From: Chitinophaga nivalis | GTDB lineage: Bacteria > Bacteroidota > Bacteroidia > Chitinophagales > Chitinophagaceae | NCBI RefSeq assembly: GCF_025989125.1 | Contig: NZ_JAPDNR010000001.1 | Location: forward strand, 1,222,301-1,286,300 | Direction: 5' to 3' | Length of the DNA stretch: 64,000 nt | Shown here: piece by piece, positions 34,786 to 44,021 of the stretch | Layout of the letters: every line of letters begins with the position of its first letter | Numbering within the stretch: position 1 is the first letter of the stretch | The notes under the pieces: generated by a model | The model's database searches: none | Seen by the model: only the letters and a program-made list of their open reading frames with translations | What the model was told of the DNA's origin: nothing | Made by a program: the position numbers and the translations under genes

Positions 34786-35313
34786 TTATTGAGTATCAGT
34801 ATCGTAGTGGGTGAGCAGTTCTCTGCGAATATACTGCAGGGCTGCTGTCAGATGATTCTTTACGGTAGCGGGGGAGATAGAAAGCTGCTGACCAATTTCT
34901 TTATGGGTGAAGCCATGATCGCGGCTTAGGGTATATACATTGCGGCGTTGTTCCGGCATCTTTTCTACAACCTTGTGCAGGTGAGTCTGAAATTCTTTAT
35001 GGATAAACATCCGCTCACTACTGCTGTCTGTTGTGTTTTGCTGCGCGGCCGCTTTGGACAGTGCTTTTTTTTCCCGGTACAGTTTTCTGCTTTCGTCTAT
35101 GACGAGGTGCTTTACATATACAAACAACAATGGAAAAACATCCTGCCCTTCTTTTACCAGGTGCATGTTCTCCCAAAGGCGTATAAAACATTGCTGTGTG
35201 ATTTCCTGTGCTCTCGCGGCATCTTCCGTGAGCTTGAACGCAAACCGGTAAATCTTTGCATTGTTGGCCTCGAATAATTTTTCAAAAAGTGCTTTTGGAG
35301 AGCAATCTGACAT
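34786..35313 (-). CDS. ECF RNA polymerase sigma factor
   Basis: This 175-residue protein is an extracytoplasmic-function sigma factor. Region 2 is at about 10-80 (FRFAFKLTEDAARAQEITQQCFIRLW, in pieces) and region 4 at about 115-165 (MPEQRRNVYTLSRDHGFTHKEIGQQLSISPATVKNHL, in pieces). The sequence is of the FecI-like group of Bacteroidota, usually paired with FecR. The only FecR in the window (26023) is 8.5 kb away on the opposite strand, convergent. It is probably, but not certainly, its partner. The S41 protease gene follows within 14 nt. Upstream lies a gap of about 165 nt with a terminator of the RND operon. Confidence 0.92.
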   Translation of the reverse strand: MSDCSPKALFEKLFEANNAKIYRFAFKLTEDAARAQEITQQCFIRLWENMHLVKEGQDVFPLLFVYVKHLVIDESRKLYREKKALSKAAAQQNTTDSSSERMFIHKEFQTHLHKVVEKMPEQRRNVYTLSRDHGFTHKEIGQQLSISPATVKNHLTAALQYIRRELLTHYDTDTQ

Positions 35314-35432
35314 AGTTCGCAGTTATAGCATTTTCCGAATATAAATATAGAGAACCTATGTTACAGGAATGTTAAGGCGACGTGAAATATAATGGGATAT
35401 ACGATAAGTATATGATAATGAAGCATAAAAAA

Positions 35433-35460
35433 AAGCCCGGGCTTTGCAGCAACCGGGCTT
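35433..35460 (-). terminator. Terminator of the RND efflux operon
   Basis: Stem AAGCCCGG / CCGGGCTT with a 12-nt loop. On the minus strand it is followed by a T-run (35432-35424). T-runs are present on both sides, so it can work in both directions. Confidence 0.8.
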
Positions 35461-35479
35461 CCTTTTTTTCTGGATAAAA

Positions 35480-36814
35480 CTATTGTACCAATGAGCCGTT
35501 TAGCCGGCCCAGTTCTGTTTCCGCCAGTTTGGTATTATACCGGGCCTGTATCAGGCGGTAGTAGGACTGTTCCAGGCTTTGCTGGGCTTCTTTCACCTCC
35601 AGTGTTGTAGATACGCCCTGCTTGAAACGTTCGAGTGCTACCATCATATTTTCTTTCGCCAGTTCGTTGGTTTCTTCTTCCAGTTCCAGGGCTTTTTTAT
35701 AGTATTCGTAATCCTTAAAAGCATTGTTCAGCGAAAGATCTACCTGAGACCGGATGTTATCAAGTGCTATGTTCTGGTAATCAAAATCGAGCCGCGCATT
35801 CTGTACTTGTCTTTTTACATTGAAGCCATTGAACAGGGGAATATTAGCTGTTAATCCGTAATTGAATACACCATTCCGGTTGAAACGCGGACTAAAATTA
35901 TTGGAAGCTGCATTGGATGTATTCCGGTTGTAATTGTAGCCCGAGTTAAAAGAGATGACCGGGAAATAATCAGCCTGCCGCTCTTTGATGGTGAGTGCCG
36001 ATACCGCTACATTCTGCTGTTGTACTTTTATCGCCGTATTGTTATTGGCAATGGTTTGTTGCAGCGCCGCAAAAGATAAACCTGCATTGAACGGAATGGA
36101 ATCGGTTACCTCATATCCGGTAGCGCCGGCAGGAACGGCCATCAGCTGATTCAGCAAGGATTTACTTTGCTCAATTAACGTAAGCTGCCGGATGTATAAT
36201 GCCTTTTGTGCATTCAGGTCTACTTTGGATTGCAGCAGATCTGTTTTAGGGCCAAGTCCGGTGGTGAATTTACCGTCGGATAATTTTACCCTTTCTGCTG
36301 AAATCGACATTTGTTCTGCCAGTGCTTTCAGTTGTTGTTTCTGCTGTACGATGTTGTAATAACCACCAATAACAGTAGCGATGGAATTCTGTACCTGGTT
36401 CTTGATGGCCAGCTCTCCCAGACCACGGATCGACTCCAGTTTGTGGCGGGTAGCAAACATCTTTAACCCATCAAACAGCGTCCAGCTAAGGGTTACGTTG
36501 GCACTGATGTTGTTGCCTTTGATGCCGCTGGTGTCGCGTTTGCTGCCATTGGCAAACTCCTGTTTGGTAGCTGTGTTATTCCAGGTTGTACCAGCCGTTG
36601 CATTAAGCCGCGGAGCAAAAGCAAAATTCGCATAGGCGTAATCGTTAGCAGATACTTCTGCTGTATTTCTCGCCAGGCGGATATCAAAATTGTTTTTCAG
36701 CGTAAGGTCTATTGCCTGTTCCAATGTAAGCACCTGTTGCTGGGCCTGCAGGCCGGTGGCGCTTCCCATCAGCAGGAGGCTGTATAAACAATATTTTAGC
36801 AGATATCTTTTCAT
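35480..36814 (-). CDS. TolC-family outer-membrane efflux channel
   Basis: This 444-residue protein has a signal peptide (1-24, GLQAQ cut region) and two OEP domains with repeats of long helices and strands (LTLEQAIDLTLKNNFDIRLA, LTLIEQSKSLLNQLMAVPAG). It forms the trimeric outer-membrane duct of a tripartite pump. It is the last gene of the RND operon, 60 nt downstream of the permease. An ATG two codons upstream (36820) would add MF. The signal peptide begins at the ATG at 36814. Substrate is not predictable. Motifs near the C-terminus (STTLEVKEAQQSLEQSYYRL) are typical. Confidence 0.93.
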   Translation of the reverse strand: MKRYLLKYCLYSLLLMGSATGLQAQQQVLTLEQAIDLTLKNNFDIRLARNTAEVSANDYAYANFAFAPRLNATAGTTWNNTATKQEFANGSKRDTSGIKGNNISANVTLSWTLFDGLKMFATRHKLESIRGLGELAIKNQVQNSIATVIGGYYNIVQQKQQLKALAEQMSISAERVKLSDGKFTTGLGPKTDLLQSKVDLNAQKALYIRQLTLIEQSKSLLNQLMAVPAGATGYEVTDSIPFNAGLSFAALQQTIANNNTAIKVQQQNVAVSALTIKERQADYFPVISFNSGYNYNRNTSNAASNNFSPRFNRNGVFNYGLTANIPLFNGFNVKRQVQNARLDFDYQNIALDNIRSQVDLSLNNAFKDYEYYKKALELEEETNELAKENMMVALERFKQGVSTTLEVKEAQQSLEQSYYRLIQARYNTKLAETELGRLNGSLVQ

Positions 36815-36873
36815 AAACATTATTCTCAGTTATTGCCTGCCTGCTATGAGGCAGTTCTTTTTAATCAGTAATC

Positions 36874-39800
36874 CTAAGCATGTGCAGCTGCCACATCTTC
36901 TTCCTGTCCTTCTATGCGTTCTTCTTCCTCTTCTCCGGTATTTCTACTTCTTCTGGAAAGGAACGTATACATGGCAGGAATAACGAACAACGTCAGTACG
37001 AGTGAAAAGATAATACCGCCCACAATAACGATACCCAGTGGAATACGGCTGGTAGCCGCTGCTCCCAGCGACATGGCAATCGGCAAGGCGCCCAGTGCCA
37101 TGGCCAGACTGGTCATGAGAATAGGACGTAAACGCTGGGAAGAAGCATTGATTACTGCCGCTGCTTTTTCTGTACCGGCATCGCGGTGATGGTTGGCAAA
37201 TTCCACAATCAGGATACCATTCTTGGTCACCAATCCAATCAGCATAATTACACCAATCTGGGAAAAGATATTCCAGGTTTGGTTAAACAGCCATAACGAT
37301 AACAACGCACCTGCAAATGCCAATGGTACGGTGAGCATAATGATAAGCGGATCTACCCAGCTTTCAAACTGCGCAGCCAGTACCAGGTATATCAGTACCA
37401 GTGCAAGGCCCAACGCAAACATCGTATTGGAAGCGCTTTCTGCATAGTCGCGGGAAGAACCGGACAACGCTGTGTTAAAGGAGTCGTCGAGTACTTTTTC
37501 CTGTTGCAGCTTATTATAGATCCGGTACATTTCACCAATCCCGTCACCAATGGTTTTACCAGGTGCCAGGCCGGCAGAAATAGTCGCGGACTTATACCGG
37601 TTAAAGTGATAGATGATAGGCGGACTGGTTTCTTCTTCTATCGATACTACGTTATCCAGCTGAATCGCTTCTCCGCGTGCATTGCGCACATAAAGGTTCT
37701 GCAGATCCATCGGATCATCGCGGTCGGCACGGAATACCTGTCCCATTACCTGGTATTGTTTTCCATTCCGGATAAAATAGCCATAACGCAGGTTGCTGAG
37801 TGCCAGCTGTAAGGTCTGGGAAATATCCTGTACAGATACGCCCAGCTGCGTTGCTTTATCGCGGTTAATATGTATCCGGAGTTCCGGTTTGTTGAATTTC
37901 AGGTCTACGTCGGTACCCTGGAACACCGGACTGTTGCCTACTTCTTCCATGAATTTCGGCAATACTGCCGTGAGGGAATCGAAGTTGATATGTTCCAGTA
38001 CAAAAGAAACCGGCAAGCCGCTCCGGCGTCCTACCTGGATGGTTTGTGATTCGATGGCAAATACTTTTCCCTGTGGATAGTTGCTCATGTTACGGTTCAC
38101 CATGGCCACAATTTCTTTCTGCGAACGTTGGCGATCGTGTGGCTCGGTGAGCATTACGTTGGCAAAAGCGGTGTTTACTGCACCAGCCCCACTGAATCCA
38201 GGAGAGGTAACGCTGAGTACAATTTTCTTTTCCGGTATGGAGTCTGCCATGAACTTCGTCAGCTTGTCTACATAGTTATCCATGTAATCGAAAGAGGTAC
38301 CTTCCGGTGTGGTAATGGATAAACGGAAAGTGCTACGGTCTTCCAGTGGCGCCAGTTCCGCCTGCAGGGTTTTGAACAGGAAATAAATCATCACCAGACA
38401 ACCGGCAATAATCAATCCTGCTACCCAACGGAAACGCATAAACGCTTGTAATGAGTTCTTATAGCCATCTTCCATCCAGCGGAAGAAAGGTTCTGTTTTG
38501 GTATAGAACCAGGAATGGGTATGTGTTTTACGTCCCAGTTTTACGTTCAGTACCGGGGTGAGTGTCAGCGATACGAAGGCAGAGATAATCACGGCGCCGG
38601 CTACCACAATACCAAATTCGCGGAACAGCTGTCCTACAAATCCCTGGAGGAATATGATGGGCAGGAATACGAATGCGAGGGTAATGGAAGTGGCAATAAC
38701 AGCGAAAAATATTTCTTCCGATCCTTCCCGGGCGGCGCGCATGCGCGGCATACCGGCTTCTATCTTCTTATAAATGTTTTCTGTTACCACAATACCGTCA
38801 TCCACCACCAGTCCGGTAGCCAGTACAATGGCCAGCAGGGTAAGGATGTTGATGGTAAAGCCGCAGGCATACATAATGAAGAATGCACCGATGAGGGATA
38901 CCGGAATATCTATCAATGGGCGGAAAGCCATGAGCCAGTCGCGGAAGAAGAGATACACAATTAAGATAACCAGTATCAGGGCTACGATCAGGGTTTCTTC
39001 CACCTCATCAATAGATTGTTTGATGAAGCGGGTATTGTCCATGGCAATATTCACGGAATAATCTTCCGGAATATCTTTTTTCAGCTGTTCAAATCTTTTA
39101 TAGAATTCATCTGCAATAGCTACGTAATTGGAGCCGGGTTGCGGAATCAGTGCCAGCGCAATCATAGGAATACCGGATTCTTTCAATACGGTTTCTTCAT
39201 TTTCCGGACCCAGTACTGCCTGACCAATATCGCGGATACGGATTTCGCTGCCGTTGACATTTTTGATGATCAGGTTATTGAAGTCTTCTTCTGATACCAG
39301 CCTACCGAAGGTACGTACGGTGAAGTCGGTGGCATTACCGGCAATTTTACCGGAGGGCAGTTCCACGTTTTCGCGTACCAATGCAGCCTGTACATCGGAT
39401 GGGGTGAGGCTATAGGAAGATAACCGGGCCGGGTCCATCCAGATACGCATGGCGTAGCGTTTTTCGCCCCATATCTGAATGGAGCTTACGCCTGGGATGG
39501 TTTGCAGTTTTTCCAGCAATACGTTGGTGCCATATTCCGTGACTTCCAGCTGATTCCGGGTATTGCTTTGTACCGTCATGGAGATGATAGCGTCAGAGTT
39601 GGCGTCCTGTTTGGATACCACCGGGGGCGCATCAATATCGGGTGGCAGGCTGCGGAGGGCTTGTGATACTTTATCCCGCACATCGTTGGTAGCCCCTTCG
39701 AGGTCCTGACCCAGTTCAAACTCTACTGTGATGTTGCTGCTCCCCTGACTGCTGCTGGAAGAAATATTTTTGATACCGGCAATACCATTGATTTGTTTCT

Positions 39801-40002
39801 CCAATGGTTCGGTGATCTGTGTTTCAATGATGTCTGAGTTGGCCCCGGCATAAGACGTACGCACGTTTACAATAGGCGGGTCGATGGCAGGGAAATCTCT
39901 TACCCCCAGAAAAGTGAAGCCCACAAGGCCGAATATCACAATAATGATATTCATCACAATTGCCAGAACCGGCCGCTTAAGTGAAATGGAAGGTAAACTC
40001 AT
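36874..40002 (-). CDS. RND-family efflux permease, AcrB-like (HAE1)
   Basis: This 1042-residue inner-membrane pump has the 12-helix RND layout with large periplasmic loops after helices 1 and 7. Key motifs are GLVVDDGIVVTENIYKKIEAG (in pieces) with the paired aspartates needed for proton movement in helix 4, and IGLVTKNGILIVEF in helix 10. The final tail has LSRRSRNTGEEEEERIEGQEEDVAAAHA (in pieces), an acidic cytoplasmic end. The AcrB-type fold exports drugs, detergents or dyes using the proton gradient. It lies between the membrane-fusion protein and the TolC gene, so the operon is complete. It is unregulated by any neighbouring gene that I can see. Confidence 0.95.
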   Translation of the reverse strand: MSLPSISLKRPVLAIVMNIIIVIFGLVGFTFLGVRDFPAIDPPIVNVRTSYAGANSDIIETQITEPLEKQINGIAGIKNISSSSSQGSSNITVEFELGQDLEGATNDVRDKVSQALRSLPPDIDAPPVVSKQDANSDAIISMTVQSNTRNQLEVTEYGTNVLLEKLQTIPGVSSIQIWGEKRYAMRIWMDPARLSSYSLTPSDVQAALVRENVELPSGKIAGNATDFTVRTFGRLVSEEDFNNLIIKNVNGSEIRIRDIGQAVLGPENEETVLKESGIPMIALALIPQPGSNYVAIADEFYKRFEQLKKDIPEDYSVNIAMDNTRFIKQSIDEVEETLIVALILVILIVYLFFRDWLMAFRPLIDIPVSLIGAFFIMYACGFTINILTLLAIVLATGLVVDDGIVVTENIYKKIEAGMPRMRAAREGSEEIFFAVIATSITLAFVFLPIIFLQGFVGQLFREFGIVVAGAVIISAFVSLTLTPVLNVKLGRKTHTHSWFYTKTEPFFRWMEDGYKNSLQAFMRFRWVAGLIIAGCLVMIYFLFKTLQAELAPLEDRSTFRLSITTPEGTSFDYMDNYVDKLTKFMADSIPEKKIVLSVTSPGFSGAGAVNTAFANVMLTEPHDRQRSQKEIVAMVNRNMSNYPQGKVFAIESQTIQVGRRSGLPVSFVLEHINFDSLTAVLPKFMEEVGNSPVFQGTDVDLKFNKPELRIHINRDKATQLGVSVQDISQTLQLALSNLRYGYFIRNGKQYQVMGQVFRADRDDPMDLQNLYVRNARGEAIQLDNVVSIEEETSPPIIYHFNRYKSATISAGLAPGKTIGDGIGEMYRIYNKLQQEKVLDDSFNTALSGSSRDYAESASNTMFALGLALVLIYLVLAAQFESWVDPLIIMLTVPLAFAGALLSLWLFNQTWNIFSQIGVIMLIGLVTKNGILIVEFANHHRDAGTEKAAAVINASSQRLRPILMTSLAMALGALPIAMSLGAAATSRIPLGIVIVGGIIFSLVLTLFVIPAMYTFLSRRSRNTGEEEEERIEGQEEDVAAAHA

Positions 40003-40124
40003 CTTGTCTGTTTATAGCATTACGCACCTTGTATCGGGCAGCAGGAGGTACCGGTTACTATATTATATATGGTGTGTATCCTGTTATGCTGTCTGATACG
40101 CCATCCGTAACGGAAGGTCAAATA

Positions 40125-41213
40125 CTATTGGATCTTATTATACTTTAATATCATTCCTGGTTTCAGCTGGAGGATACCGGTTGTAATAATGGTATCGCCG
40201 GGCTGGATGCCACTGGTGATTTGTACGTTGCTTTCGGTGCGGATACCTGTTTCCACCACTACAAATTTTGCCCGGCCGCTGTCTGCCACAATTACTTTTT
40301 TGTCGCGGGTGCCGGGAATGACTGCCTGTGAAGGGATCATAATGGCGTTGGGCAGGTCTTTCAGAATGATTTTTACTTTGGCAAAAGATCCCGGAAAGAG
40401 GCGGCTGCTGCTATTGGGAATGATGGCCCGCAGTTTTACCGTGCGGGTAGTCAGGTCTATTTTCGGATCAATCGCATAGATGCTGCCGGTGTAGGAATTA
40501 TCGTCACCGGTTACGGTGAAGTTGACCTGGTCGCCGTTTTTAATGGCGTTCCGGTATTTTTCTGCTACAGCGAAGTCCATTTTTAAAGGATCTATCTGTT
40601 GCAGGGTAGTAATGATAGTGGCTGCGGAAACGATGGCGCCTTCGCTGACGTTCCGTAAACCCAGTTTACCGCTGAAGGGAGCCCGGAGGGTTGTTTTCTG
40701 CAGCTGGGTTTGGGTATATTCGATATCAGCACCATAGGCACTTACCTGGTTGCGGGTTACATCCACGTCCTGGCGGCTGATACCATTTATTTTAAGCAGA
40801 TTTTCCTGACGTTCCAGGGTGGTTTTAGCCAGCTGCTGTTGTAATTTGAGTTTCTGTAATTGTGCCAGCAGGTCTTCATCGTAGAGTTTAACGAGGAGGT
40901 CTCCTTTTCTTACAGCTGTACCTTCTTTAAAATAAAGATGGGTGATACGCCCGTTGATTTCCGGCTTTATTTCTACTTCTTCATTACTCTGGAGGGTACC
41001 ACTGGCTTCAATTGCCAGGTCCAGTTTAGATGTTTTGGCGATCCAGGCATCAATACTGACTGATTTGGCGTTGCCAGGAGTTTTGGCTCCAGGTGCGCTG
41101 GCAGCACTTTTCTCCGCGTTGCTACCAGCTATTTTTTTGTAGATAAGAAAAACCACGATACCGGCTATCGCTAATATTACTATTGAGCGAACGGTTCTTT
41201 TTGTGTTAGACAT
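40125..41213 (-). CDS. RND efflux periplasmic adaptor (membrane fusion protein)
   Basis: This 362-residue protein joins the inner-membrane pump to the TolC channel. It has an N-terminal membrane anchor (about 9-27), a long Ala/Lys linker, then a biotinyl-lipoyl-like part (VEIKPEINGRITHLYFKEGTAVRKGDLL, in pieces), an alpha-helical hairpin at about 110-160, and a beta-barrel with the membrane-proximal domain (PGDTIITTGILQL). First gene of the operon. A 500-bp gap separates it from acpP, which is divergent. The operon has no repressor next to it. Confidence 0.93.
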   Translation of the reverse strand: MSNTKRTVRSIVILAIAGIVVFLIYKKIAGSNAEKSAASAPGAKTPGNAKSVSIDAWIAKTSKLDLAIEASGTLQSNEEVEIKPEINGRITHLYFKEGTAVRKGDLLVKLYDEDLLAQLQKLKLQQQLAKTTLERQENLLKINGISRQDVDVTRNQVSAYGADIEYTQTQLQKTTLRAPFSGKLGLRNVSEGAIVSAATIITTLQQIDPLKMDFAVAEKYRNAIKNGDQVNFTVTGDDNSYTGSIYAIDPKIDLTTRTVKLRAIIPNSSSRLFPGSFAKVKIILKDLPNAIMIPSQAVIPGTRDKKVIVADSGRAKFVVVETGIRTESNVQITSGIQPGDTIITTGILQLKPGMILKYNKIQ

Positions 41214-41717
41214 GTTGTTTTAGCTTTTGGCTTTCGGTTGTTAGCTGTTGATTATGAGCTATCAGCCATTTGGAAAGAGCCATTCAGTACCTTTGTTTTT
41301 TTGTTGCCGGTTAAAAAACCGGGCGTATAAAGCTAAAGTTGCTGCCTGGCAAGGCAAATTTAATAAATGACGGGAGTGAAAGCGTGGAACGACTGTTAAT
41401 TAGCGTTAAGGGTTTAGATAAGTGGTGAAAAAAACGGTTGAATGGAGATTTATTGTGATTTATACGAACCGTAAAAGAAGGGATCGTATCAAGGTCTTCC
41501 GGAAGGTCAATTTTAGGGGTAAACGGTCATTTCTGCCCGTTTAAGGGTGTTGAAGGGATATAAATTCTTTTATTAACAAAGCAATGAATATGTTTACTGT
41601 ATTGAGTTTGGGGCGATTATACACAGGGAAAGAGGTTTAAAATTGCGGCTATCTCTTGGCAATTCAATAAAAATTATATTTTTGCAGTCAAGTTTTAAAC
41701 CAAAAACACTTAAAATT
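41214..41717. other. Divergent 500-bp region between RND operon and acpP
   Basis: No gene fits. It must hold the RND operon promoter (minus) and the acpP promoter (plus, 41656-41684). There is also an orphan bacteroidal promoter-like unit on plus: TTTG at 41268-41271, 16 nt, TACCTTTG at 41288-41295. Its spacing is short, and it would give a 400-nt leader. A minus-strand TAAATTTG lies at 41355-41362. No regulator or riboswitch is clear. Confidence 0.5.
41656..41684 (+). promoter_or_regulatory. acpP promoter
   Basis: TTG (41656-41658), 18 nt, TATTTTTG (41677-41684) matches the bacteroidal -33/-7 promoter with the usual spacing of about 19. A transcript would start near 41690, about 28 nt before the acpP ATG. 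This is the best promoter in the window together with the cydA one. Confidence 0.7.
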
Positions 41718-41954
41718 ATGTCAGACATTGCATCAAGAGTTAAAAAGATCATCATTGACAAATTGGGCGTTGACGAAGCTGAGGTAACTCCTGAAGCCAG
41801 CTTCACCAACGACTTAGGCGCTGACTCTTTGGATACGGTAGAACTGATTATGGAATTCGAAAAAGAATTCAACATCTCCATTCCTGACGAACAAGCTGAA
41901 ACTATTACTACTGTTGGCCAGGCAGTTGCTTACCTGGAAGAACATGTAAAATAA
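41718..41954 (+). CDS. acpP: Acyl carrier protein
   Basis: This 78-residue acidic protein carries fatty-acid intermediates on a 4'-phosphopantetheine arm. The attachment serine is Ser37 in the DSL motif (GADSLDTVEL). The start is the ATG at 41718; the frame runs upstream to 41643, but the short form gives the standard ACP length and start (MSDIASRVKK). Codon use is biased as in highly expressed genes. fabF follows at 23 nt and rnc after that, which is the classic acpP-fabF-rnc order seen in Bacteroidota and other bacteria. Confidence 0.98.
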   Translation: MSDIASRVKKIIIDKLGVDEAEVTPEASFTNDLGADSLDTVELIMEFEKEFNISIPDEQAETITTVGQAVAYLEEHVK

Positions 41955-41977
41955 TCCTACTAATCAGAATTGTTTTA

Positions 41978-43231
41978 ATGCAACCAAGACGAGTTGTCGT
42001 TACAGGTTTAGGCGCTCTTACACCGCTCGGCAATACTGTAGCCGATTTTTGGCACGGATTGACGAACGGTGTATCCGGCGCGGATTTTATCAAGCAATTT
42101 GACGCTTCCAAGTTCAAAACCCGTTTTGCTTGCGAACTGAAAAATTTCGATCCTACTAACTACCTGGACAAAAAGGAGGCCCGCAAGATGGACCCCTTTA
42201 CACAAACAGCGGTAATTGCCGCAGATCAGGCGATACTGGACGCCAATATTAACAAAGACAAGATCAATGCAGATCGGGTTGGGGTAATATGGGGCACCGG
42301 TGTTGGTGGTATGATCAATTTCAGCCATGAGCTAAAGGAATTTCATACTGGGGATGGTACTCCCCGCTTTAGTCCTTTCCTGATTACCAGGCTTATCCTG
42401 GATATTGCTGCCGGATATATTTCTATTCGTCATGGTTTCAGAGGACCGAACTTTTCTGTTGTATCTGCCTGTGCATCCGCTACCAACGCGATTATAGAAG
42501 CAATGTACAGCATCCGTTACGGTAAAACCGATATGGTAGTTACCGGCGGATCAGAAAATGTAATTAATGAACCCTGTGTAGGTGGCTTCAATGCCATGAA
42601 GGCTTTATCCGAAAGGAATGATGACCCTAAAACAGCCTCCAGACCCTTTGACCTCGACCGTGATGGTTTTGTAATGGGAGAAGGTGCCGGTGCACTGGTA
42701 CTGGAATCATTAGACCATGCTTTGGAAAGAGGCGCTAAAATTTATGCAGAATTAGCCGGTGGCGGCGCTACAGCGGATGCCCACCACATCACAGCTCCAC
42801 ATCCGGAAGGATTGGGCGCTATGAATGTTATGCGGCAAGCGCTGGCAGATGCCGGTATGCAGGCAGACCAGATCGATTATATCAATGTGCATGGTACTTC
42901 CACTCCGCTGGGGGATATTGCAGAAGTAAAAGCTATTCAGCGGGTTTTTGAGGAACATGCCTATCAGTTAAATATCAGTTCCACAAAATCCATGACAGGT
43001 CACTTGCTCGGAGCAGCTGGTGCTGTTGAATCCATAGCCGTAATTATGTCTATCATCGATGGCATAGTTCCTCCTACGATTAACCATTTTACAGATGATC
43101 CGCAATTAGACCCTAATCTGAACTTTACTTTTAATACCGCACAACACCGAGAAGTAAGAGCCGCATTAACCAATACCTTTGGGTTTGGTGGTCATAATGC
43201 CTCCTTGATTTTCAAAAAATTTGTTCCTTGA
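41978..43231 (+). CDS. fabF: 3-oxoacyl-ACP synthase II
   Basis: This 417-residue condensing enzyme elongates acyl-ACP with malonyl-ACP in fatty-acid synthesis. The catalytic triad is Cys165 in SACASATN, His305 in NVHGTSTPLGD and His342 in GHLLGAAGAVE. Length is standard for FabF. It lies 23 nt after acpP and its end overlaps the start of rnc, so the three are co-transcribed. Cytoplasmic. The phenylalanine gate region (TNTFGFGGHNASL) at the C-terminus is intact. Confidence 0.97.
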   Translation: MQPRRVVVTGLGALTPLGNTVADFWHGLTNGVSGADFIKQFDASKFKTRFACELKNFDPTNYLDKKEARKMDPFTQTAVIAADQAILDANINKDKINADRVGVIWGTGVGGMINFSHELKEFHTGDGTPRFSPFLITRLILDIAAGYISIRHGFRGPNFSVVSACASATNAIIEAMYSIRYGKTDMVVTGGSENVINEPCVGGFNAMKALSERNDDPKTASRPFDLDRDGFVMGEGAGALVLESLDHALERGAKIYAELAGGGATADAHHITAPHPEGLGAMNVMRQALADAGMQADQIDYINVHGTSTPLGDIAEVKAIQRVFEEHAYQLNISSTKSMTGHLLGAAGAVESIAVIMSIIDGIVPPTINHFTDDPQLDPNLNFTFNTAQHREVRAALTNTFGFGGHNASLIFKKFVP

Positions 43232-43961
43232 TCTTGATTGTGTGAAATTACTGCCAGGTTTTTTATATCGACTAGTATCCAAAAAAAGGCACTTGTATAA
43301 AGAGCTGCATAGCCTGTTGGGTTTTCCTCCAGGCAATTTCGCTTTATATGAGATAGCCCTGAGCCATCGTTCCAGCAAAGAGAAATTCCTCGAAAGCAAT
43401 GAACGGCTGGAATACCTTGGTGATGCCATCCTGGGTGCCATCGTGGGTGATTATCTCTTTAAAAAATATCCCTATAAAACAGAAGGATATTTAACAGAGA
43501 TGCGCTCCAAGATCGTTAACAGACAACAGCTGAACGATATTGCCATCAAGATGGGATTGCGTAAACTCACCATCTACGATAAATACAACAGCTTCCTGAA
43601 AATAAGCCAGATCTTCGGAAATACCCTCGAAGCCTTAGTAGGCGCTGTATACCTGGACCGTGGTTATAACAAAACCCAACAGTTTGTACACAAACGGATC
43701 ATCATGCCCTATATAGATCTGGAGATGCTGGAAACCGTAGAGATGAACCATAAAAACAAACTTTACGGCTGGGCAAACAAAAATGGTAAAACATTGGAAT
43801 TCGAATTACTCGAAGAACAAATGGACAATGGCCGCCGGATCTTTACTGTTGGCGCCGTAGTAGACGGAGAGCTTATCTGCAGTGGTAAAGCCTTCAATAA
43901 AAAAGACGCCAGCCAGATTGCCGCACAACAGGCTATCCTGCATCTCGGTTTAGGCGATTAA
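43221..43961 (+). CDS. rnc: Ribonuclease III
   Basis: This enzyme of up to 246 residues cuts double-stranded RNA for rRNA and mRNA maturation. It has the RNase III signature NERLEYLGDAILGAIVGDY with the metal-binding Glu/Asp residues (E and D in this motif, and E in GNTLEALVGAVYLD). A double-stranded RNA binding domain follows at about 175-246 (FELLEEQMDNGRRIFTV...KKDASQIAAQQAI, in pieces). The frame opens at a TTG at 43221, which overlaps the fabF end by 11 nt. A GTG at 43242 (VKLLPGFLYRL) is an equally good start. N-terminal residues upstream of that are not conserved. Confidence 0.93.
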   Translation: MFLDLDCVKLLPGFLYRLVSKKRHLYKELHSLLGFPPGNFALYEIALSHRSSKEKFLESNERLEYLGDAILGAIVGDYLFKKYPYKTEGYLTEMRSKIVNRQQLNDIAIKMGLRKLTIYDKYNSFLKISQIFGNTLEALVGAVYLDRGYNKTQQFVHKRIIMPYIDLEMLETVEMNHKNKLYGWANKNGKTLEFELLEEQMDNGRRIFTVGAVVDGELICSGKAFNKKDASQIAAQQAILHLGLGD

Positions 43962-44021
43962 TAGCTCACTACTTTTCACCTGTTTTCTACTCATCATGAT
44001 AACAACGGCTTACGCCGGCTG

